From contig CAYFIR010000209.1 in the NCBI GenBank assembly GCA_964343195.1, forward strand, positions 1-6,666: a stretch of 6,666 nt of DNA, given 5' to 3'. The notes under the pieces are model-generated. The model saw only the letters and a program-made list of their open reading frames with translations. It had not been told where the DNA came from and ran no database searches. Origin of the DNA: CAYVAP01 sp964343195 (GTDB lineage Bacteria; Bacteroidota; Bacteroidia; J057). Numbering within the stretch: the stretch's first letter is position 1; the number at the start of each line of letters is the position of its first letter. Below are positions 1-6,615 of the stretch, one piece after another. The translations under genes were made by a program, and so were the position numbers.

Positions 1-54
1 TATACACCCTATACACCCTATACACCCTATACACCCTATACACCCTATACACCC
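1..54. repeat. Tandem array of a 9-nt unit, six perfect copies, cut by window edge
   Basis: Six uninterrupted identical copies of TATACACCC (minus strand GGGTGTATA) run from the first base to position 54, so the true array may extend further left. It begins 14 nt beyond the DUF218 stop codon, in the 3' flank of that minus-strand gene. Read in the sense of that gene, the array has GGG every 9 nt with 6-nt spacers, which fits the usual G-quadruplex pattern (four G3 runs, loops of 7 or less). The unit length is a multiple of three, and only one of the six frames meets a stop (GGT GTA TAG on the minus strand). The same unit, in the rotation CCCTATACA, recurs at 2598-2606 among degenerate copies, so this is a dispersed repeat family in this genome. 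The function is unknown. Confidence 0.95.
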
Positions 55-68
55 TCGTATTTCTCCAC

Positions 69-654
69 TCATTTGAGGCCATAAACCAGCAAATAGTAGT
101 AAAACGCGGGCCACTCCCGGATGAGGCCATAAAACTGACGGGGGTACGAAGAAGGGAACTCCTGCTACCCCTTTGACCCTGATCCCATGCTGGCGGAAGG
201 CCCAGTGACAACGCAGCAGGTGAAATTCGTGTGAGACGATGATGACCTCCTCATCTGAAGTAACCATGTCCGAGGTCGCCAGAGCAGTTGCCCAGGAGTT
301 GCGTCCCAGGGTGTCTACTACAATGACAGAGTCAGGCACGCCTTTTTCCAGCAGATAACGCCGCATGGCCAGGGCTTCATTGACACCTTCCGATCCGGTC
401 GCCCCACTGACGAGTAGGTGAGATACTTTTCGTGTTTCCCAAAGGTCAAGACCCAGATTCAGACGAGCTTGCAAAGGCGGAGAAATCTGCCCGTTGGGAT
501 ATACCTGATTGCCCAGGATCACCGCCCAGTCGGCGGAGGTGAGAGGATGATTGTTTGCAAAGTTCAGGACCAGGGCCGAGTGAATGACCAGCCAGAGGGT
601 GAGTGTGCCCAGGAATATCCCCCACTTGCGGATAGGGTTCTGAAATAGCCGCAT
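69..654 (-). CDS. YdcF/SanA-like DUF218 domain protein, frame broken near the C-terminus
   Basis: The ATG at 654-652 opens a frame starting MRLFQNPIRKWG, followed by one hydrophobic segment (about residues 12-32) that looks like an N-terminal membrane anchor. The DUF218 fold then shows its usual blocks: ADWAVILGNQVYPNGQ (about 41-56), LLVSGATGSEGVNEALAMRR (80-99), YLLEKGVPDSVIVVDTLGRN (100-119) and EVIIVSHEFHLLRCHWAFRQ (136-155). This family includes E. coli SanA and YdcF; its biochemical role is poorly known, with proposed links to envelope barrier function. After V166-P167 the frame changes. The expected ending (SSYPRQFYGLIREW, then a YYYLLVYGLK tail and TGA at 71-69) lies in another frame, and dropping one base near 154-156 restores a protein of about 194 residues. 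Without the correction, the frame stays open through the left edge of the window. No Shine-Dalgarno motif is visible. Family assignment is confident. Whether the gene is truly broken or the base is a sequencing error cannot be decided here. Confidence 0.8.
151..160 (-). other. Apparent +1 frameshift site in the DUF218 gene
   Basis: On the minus strand the gene reads GCA GGA GTT CCC TTC TTC GTA. Removing one base from the CCC run (plus-strand GGG 154-156) gives GTT CCT TCT TCG TAC, which continues as VPSSYPRQFYGLIREW and ends in TGA. The downstream frame has a TAG directly upstream of this point (167-165), so the two frames overlap only over about 15 nt, which places the change tightly. The run is only three bases long, so a homopolymer sequencing error is possible but not strongly favoured. 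Confidence 0.75.
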
Positions 655-708
655 GAAATTGTATTTTGGTCCAAAATATCAGATATAAGTACCTCAGACT
701 GCATGCAA
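655..708. promoter_or_regulatory. Divergent intergenic region with a candidate Bacteroidota promoter for the minus-strand gene
   Basis: Only 48 nt separate the divergent starts at 654 and 703, so both promoters should lie here or overlap the gene ends. On the minus strand, TTG (complement of 706-708) is followed after 18 nt by TATATCTG (complement of 680-687). This is one mismatch from the Bacteroidota -7 element TAnnTTTG and within the usual spacing from a -33 TTG. It predicts a transcript start about 20 nt before the ATG. For the plus strand, TATTTTGG (662-669) also has one mismatch to TAnnTTTG but lacks a proper TTG upstream. The sites are short and AT-rich, so chance matches are possible. 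Confidence 0.3.
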
Positions 709-2520
709 CGATTATTCATCCTTGGCTTGCTATTATACGCAACCATGGGCCAGATAAAGGCCGAATACTACGAATACTGCCTGAAGTGGCTCGCTCCCAA
801 CACCCATACCCTGGTGGTCGAAGCTCAGGTTCCTTCCCAAACCGATACCTATACTGATTTTGCCATACCTGTATGGCGTCCAGGGCGTTACATCACCCAG
901 GACTATGCTGGTGCGGTTTCTCACTTCGAAGCCTATGACCCGGACGGGAATGCCCTGGAGGTCCATAAAGTGAACAAGGACACCTGGCGTGTGAGCTATG
1001 ACACCGAGCCCAGCCAGGTGATGGTTCGTTACCGCTATTATGCCAACAACTCCGATGCGGGTTCCAGCCTGTATGAAGCGGGAAATGTGTACTTCAACCC
1101 GGTGAACCTCTTTGCCTATGTGCCAGGGCATTATGGAGAGTCGGTTAGACTTGAAGTTCCCGACCTGCCCGAAGACTGGAAGGTAGCCTCTGCACTGACC
1201 CGTGGTGAAAAGTACAATGTATTTACCGCAACTGATTACCATGAATTTGTGGACAGCCCGACGATCTTTGCGTCAGAAATGAAGCAGTTGAGCTTCGAAG
1301 ATCAGGGAACCCGGTTTTACATCCACCTGCATGGCAATTATCAGGGCGACGCCGAGACCGATAAGGCCCTGATCGAAATGGCGCGCAAAATCTGCCAGGA
1401 GCAGGCAGCCATTTTCGGGGGGTATCCTTTTGACGAATACCACTTTATCTACCGCCTGCTGCCGATCAACCTGCGCCATGCCGTCGAGCACAGTCGTTCG
1501 GCGAGCTTTGCCCTGCCAGATCGCATCACCCAAACCGCTCGCATGGCGGTAGGAAGCATGGCGGGCATCACGGCCCATGAGCTGTTTCATGCGTGGAACG
1601 TGAAGCGTATACGCCCGGCGGCGCTGTGGCCCTACGACTACAGCGAGCCCCAATACACCCGCTTGCACTGGTTTACCGAAGGTGTTACCGACTACTACGC
1701 CGACCTTACCCTGGTACGGGCAGGACTGACCAGCCACGAGGATTTTTTGGCGAGTCTCTCAGGTACCATCGAACGCATCGAAAACAGCTACGCAGCTACG
1801 GTTACTTCGCCTTCCCGATCCAGTTTTGATAGCTGGCTGGCGAGCAGTCCCTACGTTCACCCCGACCACCGGATTTCCTACTACACGCTGGGTTCCCGGG
1901 TGGGTTTTATGATCGATGCAGAATTGATTGCCCAAACCAATGGGGATAAGCGCCTCGATGATGTGTTCCGTTACCTGTATGAGACTTACTATTCCAATGA
2001 CGAAGGCGTTACCGAAGACGGTGTACAGCAAGCACTGGAAAAACTGAGCGGGGAGTCCTGGCAAGAATTTTTTGACCAATATGTCCACGGCACCGAGCCT
2101 GTCGCTTATGCCAACCTCATCGCTCCCCTTGGATTGATGCTGGATGTGGAGAGCAAGCAGGTCGGAGACCTCAGGGCTTTCGGTATTCCTTCCTCTGACA
2201 AACTCAACCAGGGAATTCTGATTCGTCGGGTGCATCCAGGTGGGGATGCGTATGAAGCGGGTATTTCTACCAATGACCTGCTGCTGGAAATCGATGGACT
2301 CAATGCGACGACCATTGACCTGGCTGGATTGATCGAAGATCTGGAGCATGGTGACAAACTGGACCTGACCATTTTGCGCAATGGAGCCATCGAGCAGTTG
2401 ACGCTGGAATACAGGGGCCGATTCAGTCCACGTAGCTTCAACCTAGTACCTGCTGAAAGAATACAGAAGCTCAGTCAGGAGCATTACAATTTTTGGCTGA
2501 CTCCGGCGACGGAGCGGTAG
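703..2520 (+). CDS. Secreted M61 family metallopeptidase with C-terminal PDZ domain
   Basis: This 605-residue protein is a zinc aminopeptidase-like enzyme of family M61 (glycyl aminopeptidase type), predicted to be exported. Residues 1-20 form a signal peptide (hydrophobic LFILGLLLYATMG, likely cleavage after QIKA). An N-terminal beta domain follows; its VWRPGRYITQDYAGAVSHFE (57-76) matches the conserved M61 block W-P-G-x-Y. The catalytic domain has zinc motif HELFH at 292-296 with catalytic Glu293, and the third zinc ligand is probably Glu326 in WFTEGVTDYYADL. AVEHSRSASFALP (260-272) and ISYYTLGSRVGFMIDAELI (391-409) are further family blocks. A PDZ domain covers about 485-573 (GILIRRVHPGGDAYEAGI, then NDLLLEIDGLNAT). 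Length and domain order are normal and all key residues are present. The ATG at 703 is chosen because it gives a complete signal peptide; no Shine-Dalgarno motif precedes it. The in vivo substrate is unknown. The downstream gap of 144 nt is full of repeats. Confidence 0.95.
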   Translation: MQRLFILGLLLYATMGQIKAEYYEYCLKWLAPNTHTLVVEAQVPSQTDTYTDFAIPVWRPGRYITQDYAGAVSHFEAYDPDGNALEVHKVNKDTWRVSYDTEPSQVMVRYRYYANNSDAGSSLYEAGNVYFNPVNLFAYVPGHYGESVRLEVPDLPEDWKVASALTRGEKYNVFTATDYHEFVDSPTIFASEMKQLSFEDQGTRFYIHLHGNYQGDAETDKALIEMARKICQEQAAIFGGYPFDEYHFIYRLLPINLRHAVEHSRSASFALPDRITQTARMAVGSMAGITAHELFHAWNVKRIRPAALWPYDYSEPQYTRLHWFTEGVTDYYADLTLVRAGLTSHEDFLASLSGTIERIENSYAATVTSPSRSSFDSWLASSPYVHPDHRISYYTLGSRVGFMIDAELIAQTNGDKRLDDVFRYLYETYYSNDEGVTEDGVQQALEKLSGESWQEFFDQYVHGTEPVAYANLIAPLGLMLDVESKQVGDLRAFGIPSSDKLNQGILIRRVHPGGDAYEAGISTNDLLLEIDGLNATTIDLAGLIEDLEHGDKLDLTILRNGAIEQLTLEYRGRFSPRSFNLVPAERIQKLSQEHYNFWLTPATER

Positions 2521-2530
2521 GGTTGGAAAA

Positions 2531-2628
2531 GGGGAATAAGGGAAATATGGGGAATAAGGGATATAAAGGCACCCCTTATTCGTATCAACCCCATTCCCCC
2601 TATACACCCTATTCCCCCTATATACCCC
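2531..2628. repeat. Inverted cluster of degenerate 9-nt repeats with hairpin and G-quadruplex motifs
   Basis: Starting 10 nt after the peptidase stop codon, four G-sense units follow each other exactly at 9-nt spacing (GGGGAATAA 2531-2539, GGGAAATAT 2540-2548, GGGGAATAA 2549-2557, GGGATATAA 2558-2566). After a short spacer come C-sense units CCCTATACA (2598-2606), CCCTATTCC (2607-2615), CCCTATATA (2616-2624) and CCCC. CCCTATACA is identical to the unit of the array at 1-54. The two halves are imperfectly complementary. The best core is a 9-bp perfect stem, GAATAAGGG (2552-2560) with CCCTTATTC (2573-2581), around a 12-nt loop. No T-run follows the stem, so it is not a canonical intrinsic terminator. 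Each half meets the G-quadruplex pattern, on opposite strands. The region could be a mRNA 3' structure, a degenerate dispersed element, or a slippage product. Confidence 0.85.
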
Positions 2629-2664
2629 AAAACCACCTACTTTTACCCTCAGAATCATTCACCT

Positions 2665-4203
2665 GTGATCCGATACCTACCCCAGACTCCCCCTTCCGTT
2701 CACCTGCTGGTTCTGGTGCTGGCTGTGATTTTGAGGCTGCCAGCCTTCTGGGGAGATTTTTATCAGGTGGATGAGGAACTTGCCTGGCTGGCAGCGGTGC
2801 AGTCCGTTGGGGGAGGTGATTTATACATCGATGCGTGGTTCTCGGGACCTCCACTGGTGGTATGGGTCTATCAGATCTTTGTATGGATTTTTGGAAGCTC
2901 GGCCCTGACGGCCCTCAGGATTTTCTCAATATTCTGGGTATACCTGCTGGCGATTTCGGTGAATGGCTTTCTGGCTGCGGGCAAAGTTATCAGCCGCTTC
3001 AGTGGAGTTCCTGCAGTGTTGATGGTGTTGTTCACGAGTACGCCGTGGCAAAGCCTGGAACTGGGGGGAGAACTACTGGCGGTAGTACCGCTGTTGCTTG
3101 CCTTTCAGCGGTTGCTGGATCTCGGGGAGCAAAGTCGTGGCCGAAACCCCTATTCCAGGCTCTTCACCATCGGCCTGCTTGCTGGAATCGCGATCCTGTT
3201 TTCCTATAAATCATTCTTCATGGGGGCAGGGTTGGTATTGGCCTTCCTCATCCTGCGGACCGCCAACCTCCCGGAGTTTTTTACCCTACTGATGGGCATC
3301 ATTACTCCCATCCTGGGTGCCCTGGTGGTCATGTATATCGAAGGTAACCTGATGGCCTTTCGAGAGATTGGGTTTGAATACTATTGGCAGCGGGTCACCC
3401 TGACCGGGGATACCTACTATCCAGCTACTACGTTGAGCACGCTGCAGTCGATGGCCTTTACCTGGGGGGTACTGTTGGTGTTGGTGCTGGTTGGTTTTTT
3501 TCACTACCGGACCCGATTTTTCTCTCTGGTGGCCCGGATCCGATCCATTGAAACCGTCATGGCCGTCTGGCTGGTGATGGGGCTGGTCGTGCTTGTCCTG
3601 AAGTTTCGGAGATTGGAAGTGGCCGATTTTGCCATTCTGGCACCTCCCCTTTCATTCTATGCGTCCGTTACATTCTCGTTTAAGTGGCCACGTCTTTTTC
3701 GCCTGCCCCTGCTGATAGTAGGAGTCGCAGCGATACTGGTTGGGTACCTGGGAAGCATTACCTTGCCTTACCCAGCTCTGAAAGCAGACATCAGGGAGGT
3801 TGGGCTTGAGCCCTGGGTGCTGCCCAATTCGCCGACTACGGCACCCTTGCCTACATCTGTAGAAGACTGGATAGCGGATAAGAACATTACCGACCGGATC
3901 TGGATCGCTGATCACCAACCACAATGGTACCGAAAGCTAGGGGTAACCTGTGACTATCCCTATCTGGATTTTCGGATGGTCTTTTATAAGTTCGAGCAAA
4001 TGCCGGGCTACTCCGCTGATCGTGGGATAGTGCCCGAAACTGACCGTACAATTTATGAGGCATTCAGCGAAAATCCCCCTCTGGTGATCCTGGATCCCCA
4101 TGGTTACTTCGAAGTGCTACGAAAGCGTTACCCAACCATATTCGGTGCGTACCGGACAAATCCCGATCAGCCATTTTCCGTATATTTGCATCCGACCCTA
4201 TGA
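2665..4203 (+). CDS. Multi-pass membrane protein, probable GT-C (family 39-like) glycosyltransferase
   Basis: This 512-residue inner-membrane protein has about 11-12 hydrophobic segments (roughly 11-28, 63-80, 84-106, 113-125, 134-149, 164-181, 183-198, 205-224, 260-279, 295-312, 318-337, 345-365). A hydrophilic C-terminal domain of about 140 residues follows, which is probably periplasmic. The loop after segment 1 carries an acidic cluster, GDFYQVDEELAWLAA (30-44; Asp31, Asp36, Glu37, Glu38), then LYIDAWFSGPPLVVWVYQ (53-70). This resembles the first-loop acidic site and PP-xxx-W region of GT-C enzymes that move sugars from polyprenyl-phosphate donors. Donor and acceptor cannot be inferred. 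The start is GTG at 2665. No ATG, GTG or TTG occurs in this frame between the peptidase stop and this codon, and it places segment 1 naturally. Gaps of 144 nt upstream and 103 nt downstream argue against tight coupling. The membrane topology is strong evidence; the enzyme class is moderately supported by motif resemblance only. Confidence 0.8.
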   Translation: MIRYLPQTPPSVHLLVLVLAVILRLPAFWGDFYQVDEELAWLAAVQSVGGGDLYIDAWFSGPPLVVWVYQIFVWIFGSSALTALRIFSIFWVYLLAISVNGFLAAGKVISRFSGVPAVLMVLFTSTPWQSLELGGELLAVVPLLLAFQRLLDLGEQSRGRNPYSRLFTIGLLAGIAILFSYKSFFMGAGLVLAFLILRTANLPEFFTLLMGIITPILGALVVMYIEGNLMAFREIGFEYYWQRVTLTGDTYYPATTLSTLQSMAFTWGVLLVLVLVGFFHYRTRFFSLVARIRSIETVMAVWLVMGLVVLVLKFRRLEVADFAILAPPLSFYASVTFSFKWPRLFRLPLLIVGVAAILVGYLGSITLPYPALKADIREVGLEPWVLPNSPTTAPLPTSVEDWIADKNITDRIWIADHQPQWYRKLGVTCDYPYLDFRMVFYKFEQMPGYSADRGIVPETDRTIYEAFSENPPLVILDPHGYFEVLRKRYPTIFGAYRTNPDQPFSVYLHPTL

Positions 4204-4306
4204 AGTCCTCCCTGATGAGAATCGAGGCCTCACCCCCTGGACTCACACCCACTCTCGGAGCGAATTTGTGCATGTTCATCCCGAAAAAGACTTCAAACAA
4301 CGAAGC

Positions 4307-6517
4307 ATGAAACTTCGCATTACGTATTTCCCTATTCTTCTGTTGACCCTGCTTATTGCCCCCCTTTCGGGCTGGGCCCAATTTGATTTTATGCAGCAGG
4401 GCATGAGTGGCGGCGCTACTTTCAGCCATGAATTCAGGCCCGCTGAGGCATCGGTAGGACAGGTGATTTCGGTAGTTATGGAGGCCGAGATCGATCCGGG
4501 CTATCACCTTTACGCTGCCAGTCAGATTCCTGCGGCGGAAGCCAATGCCGCCGTCTTCAGCCTCGATCCGGAGGCATCTGGTGTGGAACTGGTAGGAGGC
4601 CTGGAAGACGGACTGAAACCAGATGTAAAATTTGACGACATCTTTGGGTATGACCTGGGCGAATTTCATGACCGGGCCATATTTGTCCAAAAGGTGAAGA
4701 TCACCAGCGAAAATCCCCGTTTGGTGGGCTTCCTGCGTTACCAGGTCTGCAATGCTTCGCAGTGTATTCCCAAAACTTACGACATTGATCAGGGGCTGAC
4801 CGTAGTTGCCATGCCCGAACCTGCAGCTACTACCACGCCGGAAGAACCTGCCCCTGAAGAAGCGAGGGTACAGGAAGAAGTAACACCCGAGGACACCCCA
4901 GAACCCGCTCAAGAGGATGAGGCTGGTGAAGAAGGTGAGGAGGAAACGGAAGTCGGAGAAGTGCTGGACGAAGTAGAGACCATTGCGGGGGAAGAAACCC
5001 TGCTCAACACAGATGCTGGAGAGCCAGAGGAAGTAAAGGGAGAATTCGAAGGTCTGAGCCTCTGGGGGCTGATCCTGAAAGGGTTTCTGCTGGGATTGGT
5101 ATCTATTTTCACTCCCTGCATTTTCCCAATGATCCCGCTGACGGTGTCAATTTTCACCAAGCAGGGCGCTGAGCGGGGTAAAGGCCTGCGTAAAGCACTG
5201 TTCTACGGGCTGTCCATCGTGAGCATCTTCACCGGTCTGGCGATCCTGATCTCGGCGATATTTGGGGTGACAGCCCTGCAACAGGCGTCCAACCACCCGG
5301 TGTTCAACCTGGTGTTCTTCGCCATGCTGTTCATATTTGCTTTGTCTTTCCTGGGAATGTTTGAAATCACCCTGCCCTCTTCCTGGAGTACCGCCATGAG
5401 CAAACGCGGCGATCAGGGCGGATTGGTAGGCATCTTTTTCATGGCGCTGGCCCTGGCGATTGTCTCCTTCAGTTGTACAGGACCGCTGGTGTCCTATGCA
5501 CTGGGCGACGCGCTGGCAGGCGGATTTTTTGCCCCGATCCTGATCATGCTGTCCTTCTCGACAGCGCTGGCGCTGCCGTTTGTGATTCTGGCCGCGTTCC
5601 CGGCTTTGCTACAGTCTGTGCCCCGTGCAGGTGGCTGGCTCAATGCCGTGAAGGTATCCCTCGGTCTGGTAGAACTGGCCCTGGCCTTCATCTACCTCAG
5701 CCGTGCGGATCTGGTGATGCACTGGGGGCTGCTCGACCGCGAAATTTTCATCGGAGCCTGGATCGTGATATCGGCCATGCTGGGGCTGTATCTGTTGGGG
5801 AAAATTCGCCTGCCACACGATGATCCCCCTGTGGAAAAACTCTCCGTGCCACGCTTCATGCTGGCGATGGGAGCCTTTTGGTTCACGCTTTACCTCGTCC
5901 CCGGAATGTGGGGTGCTCCACTGAAAATGCTCGGGGGATTTATTCCCAGTAGCACGCAGGACATGGGGGTACTGATCCAGCGCGATCAACTGGCGTCGCT
6001 TGGTACGACTACTTCCGCCGCTGCCAACAACGACATTTGCACCTATCCGAATAAAATTTCAGGTCACCTCTCTGAGGAAACGCCGACGGGATTTTGTGCT
6101 TTCTATGACCTGGAGCAGGGGATGGAGTACGCTCGGGAGGTAGGCAAGCCCGTCTTCCTTGACTTCACTGGTCACACCTGCGCCAATTGTCGCTTCCTGG
6201 AGAAAAATGCCTGGGTAGATCCGCAGCTACGCGAATACATCAGCGAAAAGTACGTCCTCATTTCGCTTTACACCGACGACCGCGAGTCCCTCCCGGAAAT
6301 CGAATATGGTGAGTCTGGTAAAAAGCTACGTACCGTCGGCGACAAGTGGCTCAACTATCAGGTCGAAGCATACGGCTCCAATGCTCAGCCATACTATGTC
6401 CTGCTCGACCATGATGGGGACCTGCTGTTGCCCCCGATGGGCTTCAATCCTCCACTGGACATACAGGCGTACCTGGATTATTTTCAGCGTGGCCTGGACG
6501 TATTTGAGACGCGCTAG
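4307..6517 (+). CDS. dsbD: Thiol:disulfide interchange protein DsbD
   Basis: This 736-residue protein carries electrons from cytoplasmic thioredoxin across the inner membrane to periplasmic thiols, serving disulfide isomerisation and cytochrome c maturation. Residues 1-24 are a signal peptide ending GWA-Q. The N-terminal DsbD-alpha-like domain (about 35-168) has the cysteine pair Cys148/Cys153 in VCNASQC. An acidic, proline-rich linker follows (about 170-247). The CcdA-like membrane domain has eight segments (about 254-535) with Cys271 in FTPCIFPMIPL and Cys390 in VSFSCTGPLVSYALG, the expected transmembrane cysteine pair. The C-terminal thioredoxin domain (about 600-736) has FLDFTGHTCANCR with Cys625/Cys628. 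All six functional cysteines are present. An in-frame ATG at 4100 would add 69 residues inside the preceding gene and hide the signal peptide, so 4307 is preferred. The 103-nt gap (4204-4306) shows no convincing promoter or Shine-Dalgarno motif, so co-transcription with the upstream gene is possible. An additional cysteine pair, Cys578/Cys597, lies in the loop before the thioredoxin domain. Confidence 0.96.
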   Translation: MKLRITYFPILLLTLLIAPLSGWAQFDFMQQGMSGGATFSHEFRPAEASVGQVISVVMEAEIDPGYHLYAASQIPAAEANAAVFSLDPEASGVELVGGLEDGLKPDVKFDDIFGYDLGEFHDRAIFVQKVKITSENPRLVGFLRYQVCNASQCIPKTYDIDQGLTVVAMPEPAATTTPEEPAPEEARVQEEVTPEDTPEPAQEDEAGEEGEEETEVGEVLDEVETIAGEETLLNTDAGEPEEVKGEFEGLSLWGLILKGFLLGLVSIFTPCIFPMIPLTVSIFTKQGAERGKGLRKALFYGLSIVSIFTGLAILISAIFGVTALQQASNHPVFNLVFFAMLFIFALSFLGMFEITLPSSWSTAMSKRGDQGGLVGIFFMALALAIVSFSCTGPLVSYALGDALAGGFFAPILIMLSFSTALALPFVILAAFPALLQSVPRAGGWLNAVKVSLGLVELALAFIYLSRADLVMHWGLLDREIFIGAWIVISAMLGLYLLGKIRLPHDDPPVEKLSVPRFMLAMGAFWFTLYLVPGMWGAPLKMLGGFIPSSTQDMGVLIQRDQLASLGTTTSAAANNDICTYPNKISGHLSEETPTGFCAFYDLEQGMEYAREVGKPVFLDFTGHTCANCRFLEKNAWVDPQLREYISEKYVLISLYTDDRESLPEIEYGESGKKLRTVGDKWLNYQVEAYGSNAQPYYVLLDHDGDLLLPPMGFNPPLDIQAYLDYFQRGLDVFETR

Positions 6518-6615
6518 TGGAATAAGTTCGGAGTTGCCAGTTCGTAGCCTAAAGTGGGGCTAATCAGTAAGTTGACCAGTTTTAAATTGGCTTATTACTT
6601 AGTTCCCTCCACTAG
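6514..6615. repeat. Inverted repeat bracketing the region 3' of dsbD, with small inner hairpins
   Basis: CTAGTGGA (6514-6521, overlapping the dsbD stop codon) is perfectly repeated in inverse orientation as TCCACTAG (6608-6615). Between the arms lie two small hairpins: TAGCC (6545-6549) with GGCTA (6558-6562), and an AT-rich palindrome at 6576-6590 (CCAGTT, loop TTA, AATTGG). Neither is followed by a clear T-run on the plus strand. The set could act as a structured 3' end between converging genes. However, an 8-bp match across about 100 nt can arise by chance. Confidence 0.3.

Noticed and set aside
1..54. CRISPR array or telomere-like end
   Set aside because: The units are 9 nt and directly abutting with no spacers, so this is not CRISPR. 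The telomere-like look (G-rich short repeat) is superficial, since related copies occur internally at 2531-2628.
733..1737. Two long minus-strand open frames (733-1242 and 1273-1737) inside the peptidase gene
   Set aside because: They are antisense shadows of a gene with complete M61 motifs; their translations show no family features.
2552..2581. Intrinsic terminator at the 9-bp stem after the peptidase gene
   Set aside because: The stem is real, but no T-run follows it, and the arms are part of the 9-nt repeat cluster, so calling it a terminator is not supported.
2443..2774. Short open frames on both strands across the repeat region, with Pro-Tyr-Ser or Tyr-Phe-Pro periodic translations
   Set aside because: Their periodicity comes from the 9-nt DNA repeat, which keeps frames open. 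They lack a conserved protein pattern and overlap real genes.
4100..4306. Upstream ATG extending DsbD by 69 residues into the preceding gene
   Set aside because: The extension overlaps the membrane-protein gene by 104 nt, has no domain character, and would bury a clear signal peptide that starts at 4307.
4204..4306. Promoter before dsbD based on CGAATTTG near 4260-4267
   Set aside because: It matches only the TTTG half of TAnnTTTG and has no TTG at the proper upstream distance.
4064..4912. 282-codon open frame on the minus strand
   Set aside because: It lies antisense across the end of the membrane protein, the gap and the DsbD N-terminus. Its translation has no recognisable domain, and the plus-strand genes explain the region.
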